Origin: Pseudolabrys sp.
GTDB lineage: Bacteria > Pseudomonadota > Alphaproteobacteria > Rhizobiales > Xanthobacteraceae
DNA length: 45,696 bases
Assembly (NCBI GenBank): GCA_030684935.1
Contig: JAUXXH010000015.1
Location: forward strand, 1 to 45,696
Direction of reading: 5' to 3'
The position numbers and the translations under genes were made by a program. The notes under the pieces were generated by a model. It was given only the letters and a program-made list of their open reading frames with translations, made no database searches and had not been told where the DNA came from. Every line of letters begins with the position of its first letter. Position 1 is the first letter of the stretch. This document shows, in pieces, positions 25,583 through 34,065 of the stretch.

Positions 25583-26755
25583 TTAATGCGCCAATATCCG
25601 GTCGCGCACGAGCTTCGCCAGCCGTGCGATCTGGTCGTCCGGGTGCTGTGCGGTGAAGGTGAGGCGCAGCCGCGCGGTGCCGGGCGCAACCGTCGGCGGC
25701 CGGATGGCGGCGGCGAGAAATCCTTCTTCGGCCAGCATCTGCGATGCTGCGAGCGTCGCCTCTTCGGCGCCGATGATGACGGGCACGATCGGGCTCTGCG
25801 CGTCGGGCAGTCCGGTGGCTTGGGTGAAAGCCTTCGCCTTCTGCACAGGCAGCACCGCATAGGCCGGCTCGCGCTCGATCAGATCGAGCGCCGCGATGGA
25901 CGCGGCGACCGCCGATGGCGGCAGGCCCGTCGAATAGACCAGCGTGCGGGCGCGGTTTCGGATCAGATCGACGACCGGCGCAGAGGCGCACAGATAGCCG
26001 CCATAGGCGCCGATGGCCTTGGACAGGGTGCCCATCTGCAGCGGCACGGCCACATGGGTATTGCCGGCGAAGCTGGAGCCGCGGCCGCCGCCCACCACGC
26101 CGAGGCCGTGGGCGTCGTCCGACATCAGCCAGGCGTCGTATTCGTTGGCCACCGCCAGCAGATCGTCGAGCGGCGCCAGATCGCCGTCCATGGAGAAGAC
26201 GCCATCGGTGACGACCAGCGCAAGGTCGTGCGCGGCGCGATGCGCGCGCAACAGTTCGCGTGCGTGATCGACGTCGTTGTGACGGAACGTGATAACCGTG
26301 CCGCGCGACAGTTGCGCCCCGGCGAACAGGCAAGCATGCGCCAGTTCATCAACCAGCACCAGACCGTCGCGGCCGATCAGCACCGGGATGATGCCGGCAT
26401 TGGCGAGATAGCCGGAGCCGAACACGACCGCGGCCTCGGTCTTTTTCACCTGCGCCAGCCGCGTTTCGAGTTCGGAATAAAGCGGGTGGTTGCCGGTGAC
26501 CAGCCGCGAGGCGCCGGAGCCGGCGCCATAGCGTTCGATGGCGGCGATCGCCGCCTGCTTGATGGCCGGATGCTGGGTGAAATTGAGATAGTCGTTGCAG
26601 GAAAACGACAGCAGCCGCTTGCCGCCGCGCTCGACCCAGATGCCGTCCTCGCGCATGGTCTCCGTCAGGCGCCGGTACTGGTTGCGCTGGGCGAGGTCGT
26701 CGAGCTTGGCTTGCGCGAAGCGATCCAGCGAGGACATTTGATCGGGTCGGGACAT
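25583..26755 (-). CDS. bioF: 8-amino-7-oxononanoate synthase
   Basis: BioF is a pyridoxal-phosphate enzyme that joins pimeloyl thioester and alanine in the first ring-forming step of biotin synthesis. The 390-residue protein shows RLLSFSCNDYLNF near residue 48, GSGASRLVTGNHPLY near residue 75, SDDAHGLGVVGG, and the PLP-lysine segment GTLSKAIGAYGGY near residue 233. I chose ATG 26755; ATG 26737 is also possible. The open frame extends to 26830 but would run through the start of the divergent bioA. Only 19 bases separate the two start codons, so any promoter for bioF must lie inside bioA, or the reverse. Confidence 0.95.
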   Translation of the reverse strand: MSRPDQMSSLDRFAQAKLDDLAQRNQYRRLTETMREDGIWVERGGKRLLSFSCNDYLNFTQHPAIKQAAIAAIERYGAGSGASRLVTGNHPLYSELETRLAQVKKTEAAVVFGSGYLANAGIIPVLIGRDGLVLVDELAHACLFAGAQLSRGTVITFRHNDVDHARELLRAHRAAHDLALVVTDGVFSMDGDLAPLDDLLAVANEYDAWLMSDDAHGLGVVGGGRGSSFAGNTHVAVPLQMGTLSKAIGAYGGYLCASAPVVDLIRNRARTLVYSTGLPPSAVAASIAALDLIEREPAYAVLPVQKAKAFTQATGLPDAQSPIVPVIIGAEEATLAASQMLAEEGFLAAAIRPPTVAPGTARLRLTFTAQHPDDQIARLAKLVRDRILAH

Positions 26756-26774
26756 CGGTGTAGGGAAGCGCCAA

Positions 26775-28061
26775 ATGGCGGGCGATACCAGCAAAAAGAA
26801 CGACTTGCCCGGCTGGTATGCGGACGGCATCGGCCACGTCTGGCTGCCTTATGCGCAGATGAAAACGGCCAGGCCGCCGCTGCCGGTCGTCGGCACGCAA
26901 GGCACGCGTATCCGGCTGGCCGACGGCCGCGAACTGGTCGACGGCATGGCGTCGTGGTGGACCGCCTGCCATGGCTATAACCATCCACATATCCGGCAGG
27001 CGGTCGAACGGCAGCTCGCGGCCCTGCCGCACGTGATGTTCGGCGGCCTGGCGCACGAGCAGCCTTTGACGCTGGCGAAACGGCTGGCGGCGCTGCTGCC
27101 CGGCGATCTCAGCCGCGTGTTCTTTTCCGATTCCGGCTCGATCGCCGTCGAAGTCGCCCTCAAGATGGCGGTGCAATACTGGCTCAATCAGGGGGTCAAG
27201 GGGCGCAGCCAGTTCGTCGCTTTCAAGGGCGGCTATCACGGCGACACCACCGGGGCGATGGCGGTCAGCGACAGCGACGACGGCATGCACGGGCTGTTCG
27301 CCGGCCTGCTGCCGGCTCATCACCTCGCCGACCTGCCTGACAGCGAAGAACGCGCGGCGGCGCTCGACGCGCTGTTGGCGGCGCGCGCCGATGACATCGC
27401 CGGCATCATCGTCGAACCGCTGGTGCAGGGCGCCGGCGGCATGAAATTCCACGACGCCGTTGTGCTGACCCGGCTGCGCGCGCTGGCCGACAAATACGAC
27501 GTGCTTCTGATCTTCGACGAGATTTTCACCGGCTTCGGCCGCACCGGCGCGATGTTCGCGGCAGACATCGCCGGCGTCACGCCGGATATTGTCACGCTGT
27601 CGAAGGCGCTGACCGGCGGCACGCTCGGACTGGCGGCGACCGTGGCGACGCGGAAGGTCTTTGACGCCTTCTGGTCGGACGATCCGAAAAAGGCGCTGAT
27701 GCACGGGCCGAGCTACATGGCCAATGCGCTGGCCTGCGCCACCGCCAATGCCTCGCTCGATCTGTTCGAGCGCGAGCCGCGGTTGCAGCAGGTCGCAACC
27801 ATCGCGCAACAGTTGGAGCAGGGGCTTTCACCCTGCCGTGATTTGCAAGGCGTGAAAGATGTGCGGGTCAAAGGCGCCATCGGCGTCGTCGAGATGGAGC
27901 GGATCGCCGATCTGGATACCTTGCGCGCGCGCTTTGTCGACGAGGGCGTATTCATCCGGCCGTTTGAAAATGTTATCTATCTGACGCCGGCTTTCACCAT
28001 CGAACCCGCCGATCTCGACACGTTGACGCGCGCGATAGTCACCGTCGTGCGGACGCTCTGA
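26775..28061 (+). CDS. bioA: Adenosylmethionine-8-amino-7-oxononanoate aminotransferase
   Basis: BioA transfers the amino group of S-adenosylmethionine to 8-amino-7-oxononanoate, giving 7,8-diaminopelargonate, the substrate of BioD. The 428-residue class III aminotransferase has the substrate-pocket segment HVWLPYAQMK near residue 21, ASWWTACHGYNHP, FFSDSGSIAVEVALKMA, IFDEIFTGFGRTG, and the PLP lysine in TLSKALTGGTLGLAA near residue 276. AGGGAAG lies just before ATG 26775. It is divergent from bioF-bioD. No bioB or bioR gene and no clear BioR-type operator were seen in the window. Confidence 0.95.
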   Translation: MAGDTSKKNDLPGWYADGIGHVWLPYAQMKTARPPLPVVGTQGTRIRLADGRELVDGMASWWTACHGYNHPHIRQAVERQLAALPHVMFGGLAHEQPLTLAKRLAALLPGDLSRVFFSDSGSIAVEVALKMAVQYWLNQGVKGRSQFVAFKGGYHGDTTGAMAVSDSDDGMHGLFAGLLPAHHLADLPDSEERAAALDALLAARADDIAGIIVEPLVQGAGGMKFHDAVVLTRLRALADKYDVLLIFDEIFTGFGRTGAMFAADIAGVTPDIVTLSKALTGGTLGLAATVATRKVFDAFWSDDPKKALMHGPSYMANALACATANASLDLFEREPRLQQVATIAQQLEQGLSPCRDLQGVKDVRVKGAIGVVEMERIADLDTLRARFVDEGVFIRPFENVIYLTPAFTIEPADLDTLTRAIVTVVRTL

Positions 28062-28091
28062 CAAGAAACTCAGGAACGCCAAGGAAAACCG

Positions 28092-28994
28092 ATGCTGAAG
28101 CCAAACTACGACGGACCGATGATCGACACCCACCATCACATCTGGCTGCGCAAGGATGTGACCTGGCTGGCCGACCCGCCGATTCCGCGCATGTTCGGCG
28201 ACTACTTCGGCATTCGCCGCGACTATCCGGTCGAGGAGTGGATGAACGACATCGTCCCCGAAGGCGCGGTCAAGTCGGTGCACGTCACCGCGATGTGGGC
28301 GCCGGGCCGCAAGCTGGACGAGACGCGCTGGCTGCAAGCGGTCGCCGACAAGCACGGCTATCCGCACGGCATCGTCTGCAATGCCGATCTGGCCGACGCC
28401 AATGCCGAAGCCGCGCTGAAGGCGCAGAAGCAGTTTCCCAATGTGCGCGGCGTCCGGCAGATGCTGTACTGGGACAAGGAGCCGGTCCGGCAGGCGACCA
28501 GCCGTCCCGATTTCTGCAACGATCCCGACTTCCGCCGCGGCTTCGCACTGCTGGAAAAACTTGATCTGCATTTCGAATTGCAGGTCTATGCCGGGCAGGC
28601 CAAATACGCAGTCGAGCTGCTCAAGGCGTTCCCGAACGTGCGCATGATCCTGGTGCATTCCGGCATGCTGACGGCGCGCACGCCGGAAGCGATCAACGAG
28701 TGGCGCGCGGCGCTGACCGCGATGGCGGCTTATCCGAACCTCCACGTGAAGCTGTCGGGCCTCGGCATGTACAGCGGCGGCCTGACCTATCCGCAGGCGC
28801 GCCAGGTCATCCGCGACGTGATCCAGATATTCGGCGTCGAGCGCACCATCTACGGCAGCAACTTCCCGCTGGAGAAGCTGTACACCAGCTATGCCGACTT
28901 CTTCGGCATGTACCGGCAGGTCATGGCCGAATACACCGAAGCCGAGCAACGGGCGGTCTTTCACGACAATGCCGTGAAATTCTACCGGCTCTGA
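28092..28994 (+). CDS. Amidohydrolase-family (amidohydrolase_2) metal-dependent hydrolase
   Basis: A 300-residue TIM-barrel hydrolase. The N-terminal metal motif is IDTHHHIWL at about residues 11-19, followed by barrel strands such as SVHVTAMW, GIVCNADL, FELQVYAGQ, MILVHSG and HVKLSGLGMYSGG, and finally IYGSNFPLEKLY, where the conserved acidic residue of the family is replaced by Asn-Phe-Pro. Members of this group (COG3618-like) act on lactones or related ring compounds. The change of GSDWP to GSNFP is common in a subset of the family. It starts 30 bases after bioA, so it may be on the same transcript, although no link with biotin is known. Confidence 0.85.
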   Translation: MLKPNYDGPMIDTHHHIWLRKDVTWLADPPIPRMFGDYFGIRRDYPVEEWMNDIVPEGAVKSVHVTAMWAPGRKLDETRWLQAVADKHGYPHGIVCNADLADANAEAALKAQKQFPNVRGVRQMLYWDKEPVRQATSRPDFCNDPDFRRGFALLEKLDLHFELQVYAGQAKYAVELLKAFPNVRMILVHSGMLTARTPEAINEWRAALTAMAAYPNLHVKLSGLGMYSGGLTYPQARQVIRDVIQIFGVERTIYGSNFPLEKLYTSYADFFGMYRQVMAEYTEAEQRAVFHDNAVKFYRL

Positions 28995-29004
28995 CCTGTT
29001 TGCT

Positions 29005-29041
29005 GCGGTGCGGAAACCGCGACAGTGCCGCACCGGCTTTT
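29005..29041 (+). terminator. Probable terminator after the amidohydrolase gene
   Basis: The arms GGTGCGG (29007-29013) and CCGCACC (29028-29034) can pair, and CGGCTTTTAAA follows. The loop is 14 bases and could form a smaller internal pair. The hairpin lies about 10 bases after the amidohydrolase stop, which is the expected place. The T-run is short. Confidence 0.55.
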
Positions 29042-29170
29042 AAATCGAATGCAACAATTTGCCGCGCCAGTGCGTTGATACGCGCCGGCACGGCTCCCGC
29101 GTGGGCGCTGCCGGATGGGTGCAACTTGCCCTGCTGGCGCGTGCCGAAGGGCGTGGGAAGGAATAGTCCA

Positions 29171-29485
29171 ATGCGAAAAATGTTGGTCCTTGCCGCCGGT
29201 GCGGTCGCAGGCGTGATGATGCTGGCGGCGCCGGCAAACGCGGTCACCATCACGGCGCCGGCCGGGCTGGCCGCCGCCGGCGAAACGGCGAACCCGATCC
29301 AGCAGGTGCGTACCGTCTGCCGCAGCTACTGGAACGGCTATCGCTGGCGTCAGCGCTGCTATCAGACCGCACCGCGCTATTATCGCGGTTACAGCTACCG
29401 GCCCTATCGTCATTCGTATCGGGCGCCGTACCGGAGCCATCGCGCTTACCGGGGCTACCGGTCGCATTACGGCTATCGCTGGTAG
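29171..29485 (+). CDS. Small secreted Tyr/Arg-rich protein
   Basis: A 104-residue protein with a clear Sec signal peptide (MRKMLVLAAGAVAGVMMLAAPANA, cleavage after ANA). The mature part begins with an Ala-rich stretch, has two cysteines in VRTVCRSYWNGYRWRQRC that may form a disulfide, and ends in about 40 residues of repeated Tyr-Arg-Ser/Gly units (for example YRPYRHSYRAPYRSHRAYRG). Such short basic, tyrosine-rich exported proteins are common and unnamed in Hyphomicrobiales. The high charge suggests binding to envelope polyanions. The gene stands alone between the amidohydrolase gene and convergent rimO. ATG 29171 follows an AAGGAA site. Confidence 0.75.
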   Translation: MRKMLVLAAGAVAGVMMLAAPANAVTITAPAGLAAAGETANPIQQVRTVCRSYWNGYRWRQRCYQTAPRYYRGYSYRPYRHSYRAPYRSHRAYRGYRSHYGYRW

Positions 29486-29512
29486 TCAATTCGCATTGCG
29501 CGGCGGCCGGCC

Positions 29513-30871
29513 CTAGAATCCGGTCGCCGTGCCGTGCAGATCATAGGCGTCGGCGCGCTCGATCTTGACGGTCGCGATTTCGCCGACGCGCATCGGACGG
29601 CGGCTGGCCACATAGACCGCGCCGTCGATTTCCGGCGCGTCGGCCATCGAGCGCCCCTTGGCGACGCTCGGCCCGACGCTGTCGATGATCACCTGCTGGC
29701 GCGTGCCGACCTTGCGCTTCAGGCGGCGGGCGGAAATTACCTGCTGCGCCTGCATGAAGCGGTGCCAGCGCTCTTCCTTGACGTCATCCGGCACAGCGCC
29801 GTCGAGGTCGTTGGCCGGCGCGCCGCGTACCGGCTCGAACTTGAAGCAGCCGACGCGGTCGAGCGCAGCCTCGTCGAGCCACTGCAACAAATACTCGAAG
29901 TCGGCATCGGTCTCGCCGGGGAAACCGACGATGAAGGTCGAGCGCAGCGTGATGTCGGGACAGATCTCGCGCCAGCGCGCGATGCGCTCCAGCGTCTTTT
30001 CCTGATGCGCCGGCCGCTTCATGCGGCGCAGCACGTCGGGCGACGCGTGCTGAAACGGGATGTCGAGATACGGCAGGATCTTGCGATCCGCCATCAGCGG
30101 AATGACGTCGTCGACATGCGGGTAGGGATAGACGTAATGCATCCGCACCCAGATGCCGAGTTCGCCGAGGGCTTCGCTGAGATCGAGAAACTTCGCCTTC
30201 ACCTCGCCGCCGCGCCATGAGCTGGTGGCATATTTGATGTCGGTGCCGTAGGCCGAGGTGTCCTGCGAAATCACCAGCAGTTCCTTGACGCCGGCGGCGG
30301 CCAGGCGTTCGGCTTCGCGCAGCACATCGCCGGCCGGCCGCGACACCAGATCGCCGCGCAGCTTCGGGATGATGCAGAAGGTGCAGCGATGATTGCAGCC
30401 TTCGGAAATCTTCAGATAGGCGTAGTGCCGCGGCGTCAGCTTGATGTCTTCCGGCGGCAGCAGGTCGAGGAACGGATCGTGCCGCGGCGGCGCCGCGCGA
30501 TGCACGGCGTCGAGCACGCTCTCGTATTGCTGCGGGCCGGTAATCGCCAGCACCTCGGGGTAGGCGGCGGTGATGTTCTCGGGTTCCGCGCCCATGCAGC
30601 CGGTGACGATGACCTTGCCGTTTTCCTTCAGCGCCTTGCCGATGGCGCCGAGCGATTCCGCCTTGGCGCTGTCGAGGAAGCCGCAGGTGTTGACGATGAC
30701 CAGATCGGAGCCGGCGTGCTCGCGCGACAGTTCATAGCCCTCGGCGCGCAGCCGCGTGATGATGCGCTCGGAATCGACCAGCGCCTTGGGGCAGCCGAGC
30801 GAGACGAAGCTCACCTTGGGGGCCGCCCGGGTGTCCGGTTCGGCCTTGGGCAATGTGGGAACATCGAGCAT
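29513..30871 (-). CDS. rimO: Ribosomal protein S12 methylthiotransferase RimO
   Basis: RimO is a radical-SAM enzyme with two iron-sulfur clusters that adds a methylthio group to the conserved aspartate of ribosomal protein S12. The 452-residue protein has the three N-terminal cluster cysteines in [23 protein letters not shown] and [10 protein letters not shown], the radical-SAM motif [11 protein letters not shown] near residue 155, and a C-terminal TRAM domain. The [12 protein letters not shown] signature separates RimO from MiaB. I chose ATG 30871; the frame is open to 30907 but the added residues are not conserved. A large palindromic repeat lies directly upstream. Confidence 0.96.
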   Translation of the reverse strand: MLDVPTLPKAEPDTRAAPKVSFVSLGCPKALVDSERIITRLRAEGYELSREHAGSDLVIVNTCGFLDSAKAESLGAIGKALKENGKVIVTGCMGAEPENITAAYPEVLAITGPQQYESVLDAVHRAAPPRHDPFLDLLPPEDIKLTPRHYAYLKISEGCNHRCTFCIIPKLRGDLVSRPAGDVLREAERLAAAGVKELLVISQDTSAYGTDIKYATSSWRGGEVKAKFLDLSEALGELGIWVRMHYVYPYPHVDDVIPLMADRKILPYLDIPFQHASPDVLRRMKRPAHQEKTLERIARWREICPDITLRSTFIVGFPGETDADFEYLLQWLDEAALDRVGCFKFEPVRGAPANDLDGAVPDDVKEERWHRFMQAQQVISARRLKRKVGTRQQVIIDSVGPSVAKGRSMADAPEIDGAVYVASRRPMRVGEIATVKIERADAYDLHGTATGF

Positions 30872-30912
30872 GGGGCAGGGGCTAGCCGCGATCCGGGGCG
30901 ATGGCAAGGTTC

Positions 30913-31046
30913 TTACCCTCCCCTGGAGGGGGAGGGTCGCGAACGAAGTGAGCGGGGTGGGGTGAAAGCCAAGCTCGGAGCGTCACCCCACCCCGACCGC
31001 TTTCGCTTCGCTCAGCGGTCGACCCTCCCCCTCCAGCGGAGGGTAA
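30913..31046. repeat. Intergenic palindromic element, copy 2
   Basis: The element opens with TTACCCTCCCCTGGAGGG and closes with the reverse-complement-like TCCAGCGGAGGGTAA. The inner arms GGGGTGGGGTGA and TCACCCCACCCC, and GACCGC-rich ends, match those of copy 1 at 5349-5477 in order, although the central loops differ. It fills the gap between the 3' end of the AspH-like gene and the start of rimO, both on the minus strand. If it folds in RNA it would separate their transcripts. Confidence 0.85.
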
Positions 31047-31055
31047 GGAAGGGCA

Positions 31056-31883
31056 TCAGCGATTCCGCAGCGCCTCGGCCTCTTCGTAGAACTTCTTCTC
31101 CCAGGCCTTCTGGTTGTCCATGCCCTCGCGGATGAAGGGCGTGAAGACCGCCAGATTGAGCAGCAGCCAGTTGAGGAAATTGGCCGGGAAACGCAGCGGC
31201 TTGCGGAAGTCGACAAACAGCACCACCCGGGTATGCGGGGTCTTGTTCCAGGCCTCGTGCTCATAGGCGTCGTCGAAAATGACGGCTTCGCCTTCCTTCC
31301 AGCGGTAGACTTCCTTCTCGACGCGAATGCCGAGCTGGTCGCGCGGCTCCGGCACGATCAGGCCGAGATGCAGCCGCAGCACGCCGTTATAGGGGCCGCG
31401 ATGGGCCGGCAGATGCTTGCCGGGCTCCAAGATCGAATACATCACCGTGATCAGACCGGGGATGTTCTGGCAGATGCGCCAGGTCTCCGGGCACAGCCTG
31501 ATGTTGTTGTCGGATTTGAAACCGTAGCCCGACAGAAAGAACGTCTTCCAGCCGCGGTCCTGGCTGATGGTCGATACGTCGCTCGAAAGCTCATGGAAGC
31601 CGGGCAGGTCGTCCTTGCGCTCCAGCACATGGTCGAGTTCGGCGCGGATGGTGCGCCATTCCTTCTCGACCAGTTGCGCCCATGGGAACACCGCATTGTC
31701 GTAGATCGGCGGATTCCCGACCTTGCTCTGCGACACGTTGAGCCGCTCGACGAAGCCGACCACCTTCATGAACAGCCGCGTCACCAGGCTCGGCCGCTGC
31801 ATCGGCTTGATGCCGTCGGTGGCGAAGCGCTGGGTCGGGTTCTGGTCGGCGGCCGGAGCTTGGGTATCTACAACGCTATTCAA
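31056..31883 (-). CDS. Aspartyl/asparaginyl beta-hydroxylase-family protein (LpxO-like)
   Basis: A 275-residue Fe(II)/2-oxoglutarate dioxygenase-like protein. The iron-binding region reads AHRGPYNGVLRLHLGL near residue 160 and the second His is in DDAYEHEAWN near residue 205, followed by TRVVLFVDFRKPLR, where the Arg binds 2-oxoglutarate. A hydrophobic C-terminal segment (FLNWLLLNLAVFTPFI) could anchor it to the membrane. Relatives include LpxO, which hydroxylates lipid A acyl chains, and AspH-type protein hydroxylases; the substrate here is open. The start is TTG 31883, supported by GAGGAG nine bases ahead. The gene is divergent from the small cysteine-rich secreted protein. Confidence 0.88.
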   Translation of the reverse strand: MNSVVDTQAPAADQNPTQRFATDGIKPMQRPSLVTRLFMKVVGFVERLNVSQSKVGNPPIYDNAVFPWAQLVEKEWRTIRAELDHVLERKDDLPGFHELSSDVSTISQDRGWKTFFLSGYGFKSDNNIRLCPETWRICQNIPGLITVMYSILEPGKHLPAHRGPYNGVLRLHLGLIVPEPRDQLGIRVEKEVYRWKEGEAVIFDDAYEHEAWNKTPHTRVVLFVDFRKPLRFPANFLNWLLLNLAVFTPFIREGMDNQKAWEKKFYEEAEALRNR

Positions 31884-32083
31884 AATCGACTCTCCTCGGC
31901 GCCTGATTCCAGCGCCCTGGCGCCATGATTATGGAATTGTGACACCGCTGTCACATGGGCGAAGCAGCCATCCACCACGAAGTTCCGGCGTCATTGAGGC
32001 AGTGCACGGCCGCAATTGCCGTTTGGCCGCCGCGGCGAATGCCGGTATCGTCCGGTTTTTCTCGGCGACCGCTGGAAACGAAC

Positions 32084-32410
32084 ATGAAATCTGTGCTGAT
32101 CCTGCTAGGGCTGCTTTTCGGCGGTATTTTGATGCCGGCTGCCGGACCGGCGACGGCCGCCGATCTCAGGCCTTACGCCGCGTCGGCTCCGGTGCAGGTT
32201 CTGCCCTTCGCCCGCGGCAAGCAGGCCCAGTCGGTCTGGGCATCGCGGGCCTGCTGGAGCGACTGCGGCGCCTATTGCGCCTGGGGCCTGGTGCAATGCC
32301 TGGAGCGGGACACGCAAGGCGCCTGCCTGACGCTGACCGACCGGTGCGATCGCCTGTGCCAGAGCACCTGCCGGACCAAAGGCGGGCCGCTGCTGGGATG
32401 GCTCGATTGA
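32084..32410 (+). CDS. Small cysteine-rich secreted protein
   Basis: A 108-residue protein. The signal peptide has a strong hydrophobic core (LILLGLLFGGILMP) and an Ala-rich cleavage area (GPATAAD). The mature part holds eight cysteines in about 45 residues: ACWSDCGAYCAW, QCLERD, ACLTLTDRCDRLCQSTC. The even number and exported location suggest several disulfide bonds. I do not recognise the family. The open frame begins at 31955, but the added residues are not signal-like, and ATG 32084 gives a proper signal peptide. It lies between the divergent AspH-like gene and the GlsB-like gene. Confidence 0.7.
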   Translation: MKSVLILLGLLFGGILMPAAGPATAADLRPYAASAPVQVLPFARGKQAQSVWASRACWSDCGAYCAWGLVQCLERDTQGACLTLTDRCDRLCQSTCRTKGGPLLGWLD

Positions 32411-32520
32411 GCTGAACGCCGCCCGGCCTGCGACCCTAGCGGGCACATTAAACGCGGCATCTGGCGAACGATTTCCCGACTCCCGCGTTAGGGCTCCGAA
32501 CACTTCAACGGGGGCATGCC

Positions 32521-32781
32521 ATGACCATTATCTGGACCATCATCATCGGATTCGTCGCGGGCCTGATCGCGAAATTCATTTCGCCAGGCCCCAACGAGCC
32601 GTCCGGTTTCATCTTGACCACCATTCTCGGCATCGTCGGCGCCTTCGTCGCCACGTGGCTCGGACAGGCGCTGGGCTGGTACGGCCCGAACGAGGGCGCC
32701 GGCCTGATTGGCGCCATCGTCGGTGCCATTATCGTGCTGGCGATCTGGGGCATGCTTTCGTCCCGCCGCACGACGGTGTAA
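32521..32781 (+). CDS. GlsB/YeaQ/YmgE-family small membrane protein
   Basis: An 86-residue protein with three hydrophobic segments (IIWTIIIGFVAGLIAKFI, GFILTTILGIVGAFVATWLG, GLIGAIVGAIIVLAIWGML) joined by Gly-rich turns. The order and the AGLIAKF/PSGFILTTILGIVGAF pattern identify the GlsB/YeaQ/YmgE family, once called transglycosylase-associated proteins and often induced by stress. Length is typical. A strong terminator follows 23 bases after the stop, so it forms a single-gene unit. Confidence 0.92.
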   Translation: MTIIWTIIIGFVAGLIAKFISPGPNEPSGFILTTILGIVGAFVATWLGQALGWYGPNEGAGLIGAIVGAIIVLAIWGMLSSRRTTV

Positions 32782-32803
32782 CGGCGGGCGGCTGATCGTT
32801 CGA

Positions 32804-32837
32804 CGGGCGTCTGGCGGAAGTGCCAGGCGCCCGTTTT
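32804..32837 (+). terminator. Rho-independent terminator after the GlsB-like gene
   Basis: A 12-bp stem CGGGCGTCTGGC/GCCAGGCGCCCG with one G-T pair closes a six-base loop and is followed by TTTT. Confidence 0.88.
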
Positions 32838-32918
32838 GCGTGCGGCGGTCTTGTTGCCGGTGCCGGCCTTGATCTGCTTCGGTATGGGGATCGCCCCGAC
32901 ACCGCACCGGAGATCACC

Positions 32919-33326
32919 ATGACCATCCAACGCATCCAGCCGCCGGGTCTTTTCCAGCGCAGCCTCAAGGGCATCGTGCTGTATTCCCACGTTGTCATCG
33001 GCAGCGGCCGGCCGCAGGTCTACATTTCCGGACAACTGGCGCGCAACCAGCAGGGCGAGATCGTCGGCAAGGGCGACATGCGCGCCCAGATCGTGCAGGT
33101 CGGCAAGAACCTCAAGACCGCGCTGGAGGCCGCCGGCCTCGGGCTGGAGCATCTGGTCAAGACCACGACCTTCGTCACCGACATCGATGAGTTCTTCCGT
33201 CACCCCGACGCCCGCCGCGACGCCTTCGGGCCGGCGCTGCCGGCCTCGACGACGATCGGCGTCAACCGGCTGGCGCATCCGGATTTCCTGGTGGAGGTGG
33301 AAGCAATCGCGGAGATGCGGGAGTGA
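32919..33326 (+). CDS. RidA-family protein (YjgF/UK114)
   Basis: A 135-residue protein of the RidA superfamily, whose best-known members hydrolyse reactive enamine/imine intermediates released by PLP enzymes. It shows VVIGSGRPQVYISGQLARN near residue 25, IVQVGKNLKTALEAAGLGLEHLVKTTTFVTDI in the middle, and PASTTIGVNRLAHPDFLVEVEAIA at the end. At the position of the catalytic Arg of RidA proper the sequence has NRLAHPDFLVEVEA, so it may belong to one of the Rid subgroups that lack full activity. ATG 32919 was chosen from position of the conserved domain; the frame is open to 32820 but crosses the terminator. Confidence 0.85.
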   Translation: MTIQRIQPPGLFQRSLKGIVLYSHVVIGSGRPQVYISGQLARNQQGEIVGKGDMRAQIVQVGKNLKTALEAAGLGLEHLVKTTTFVTDIDEFFRHPDARRDAFGPALPASTTIGVNRLAHPDFLVEVEAIAEMRE

Positions 33327-33430
33327 GATGGCCGAACGGCGGACGCCGTCGAACGTGGCGCCAAGCGAAACGGCCTGGGCCACCGCTTTCTTAACGCTTG
33401 CCACGAAGGCCAGCCGGGACCCGCGATCGT

Positions 33431-33919
33431 TCAATCCCACATTGGCAAGAGGATGGCGGCCGGAAAGGCCACGGCGCCGAACATCATCATGAACAGCACC
33501 AGCAGACTGGGCAGCCGCAGATATGCCTCGTCTGGATCCTGCGGATTGACGATGATCTCGATTGTCTTGCCGCCGCTGTAGCGGTCGAAGAGCCGTCTTT
33601 GCGCGGCGGAGCGGTCGTTGCCCGCCACCGCGAAGCCGGTGCGGTCGGGCACACGGCACCATTTGCGCCTTCTGATGCCGCCGATCTCGTATTCGACGTC
33701 GACCTCCATCATGACGGCGCTGCTGCGGCGGTTCGAACTCAGGGCGCGCGCCTGGTGTGCGACAGCCGGTACGCGGGGCCAGCGGCGCATGATCGAATAC
33801 ATGACGATGGTCTGCCAGGACATGTAGACAAGCGCCGCGACAGCGAGCGCGACAATGCCCAGAAACAGCAGGACAGCCAAAGCGCCACCCATTCTCCAAC
33901 TCCCATTCCAGCCGGTCAC
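33431..33919 (-). CDS. DUF3592 membrane protein
   Basis: A 162-residue protein with a hydrophobic helix near the N-terminus (ALAVLLFLGIVALAVAALVYM), a central soluble beta-rich part of about 90 residues (VDVEYEIGGIRRRKWCRV, then IEIIVNPQDPDEAYLR) and a C-terminal hydrophobic helix (LLVLFMMMFGAVAFPAAILL). This two-helix layout with the NPxDPxxA segment is characteristic of DUF3592. The start is GTG 33919 or ATG 33892. Function is unknown. It lies alone between RidA and the next hypothetical gene and runs opposite to both. Confidence 0.8.
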   Translation of the reverse strand: MTGWNGSWRMGGALAVLLFLGIVALAVAALVYMSWQTIVMYSIMRRWPRVPAVAHQARALSSNRRSSAVMMEVDVEYEIGGIRRRKWCRVPDRTGFAVAGNDRSAAQRRLFDRYSGGKTIEIIVNPQDPDEAYLRLPSLLVLFMMMFGAVAFPAAILLPMWD

Positions 33920-34065
33920 GGCAGGGCTGCGGACCGCCGCGGCAAGCGATCCTCGGCGCTGCCGAGCCGACTTTCAATTGCGATCCCGGCGCCATAAATT
34001 CTGCAGAGTCATTTTGGGGGTGGAGCGCAGCGCATCGCCGGGGTCTTGTTTCGGCAGAACGGGGT

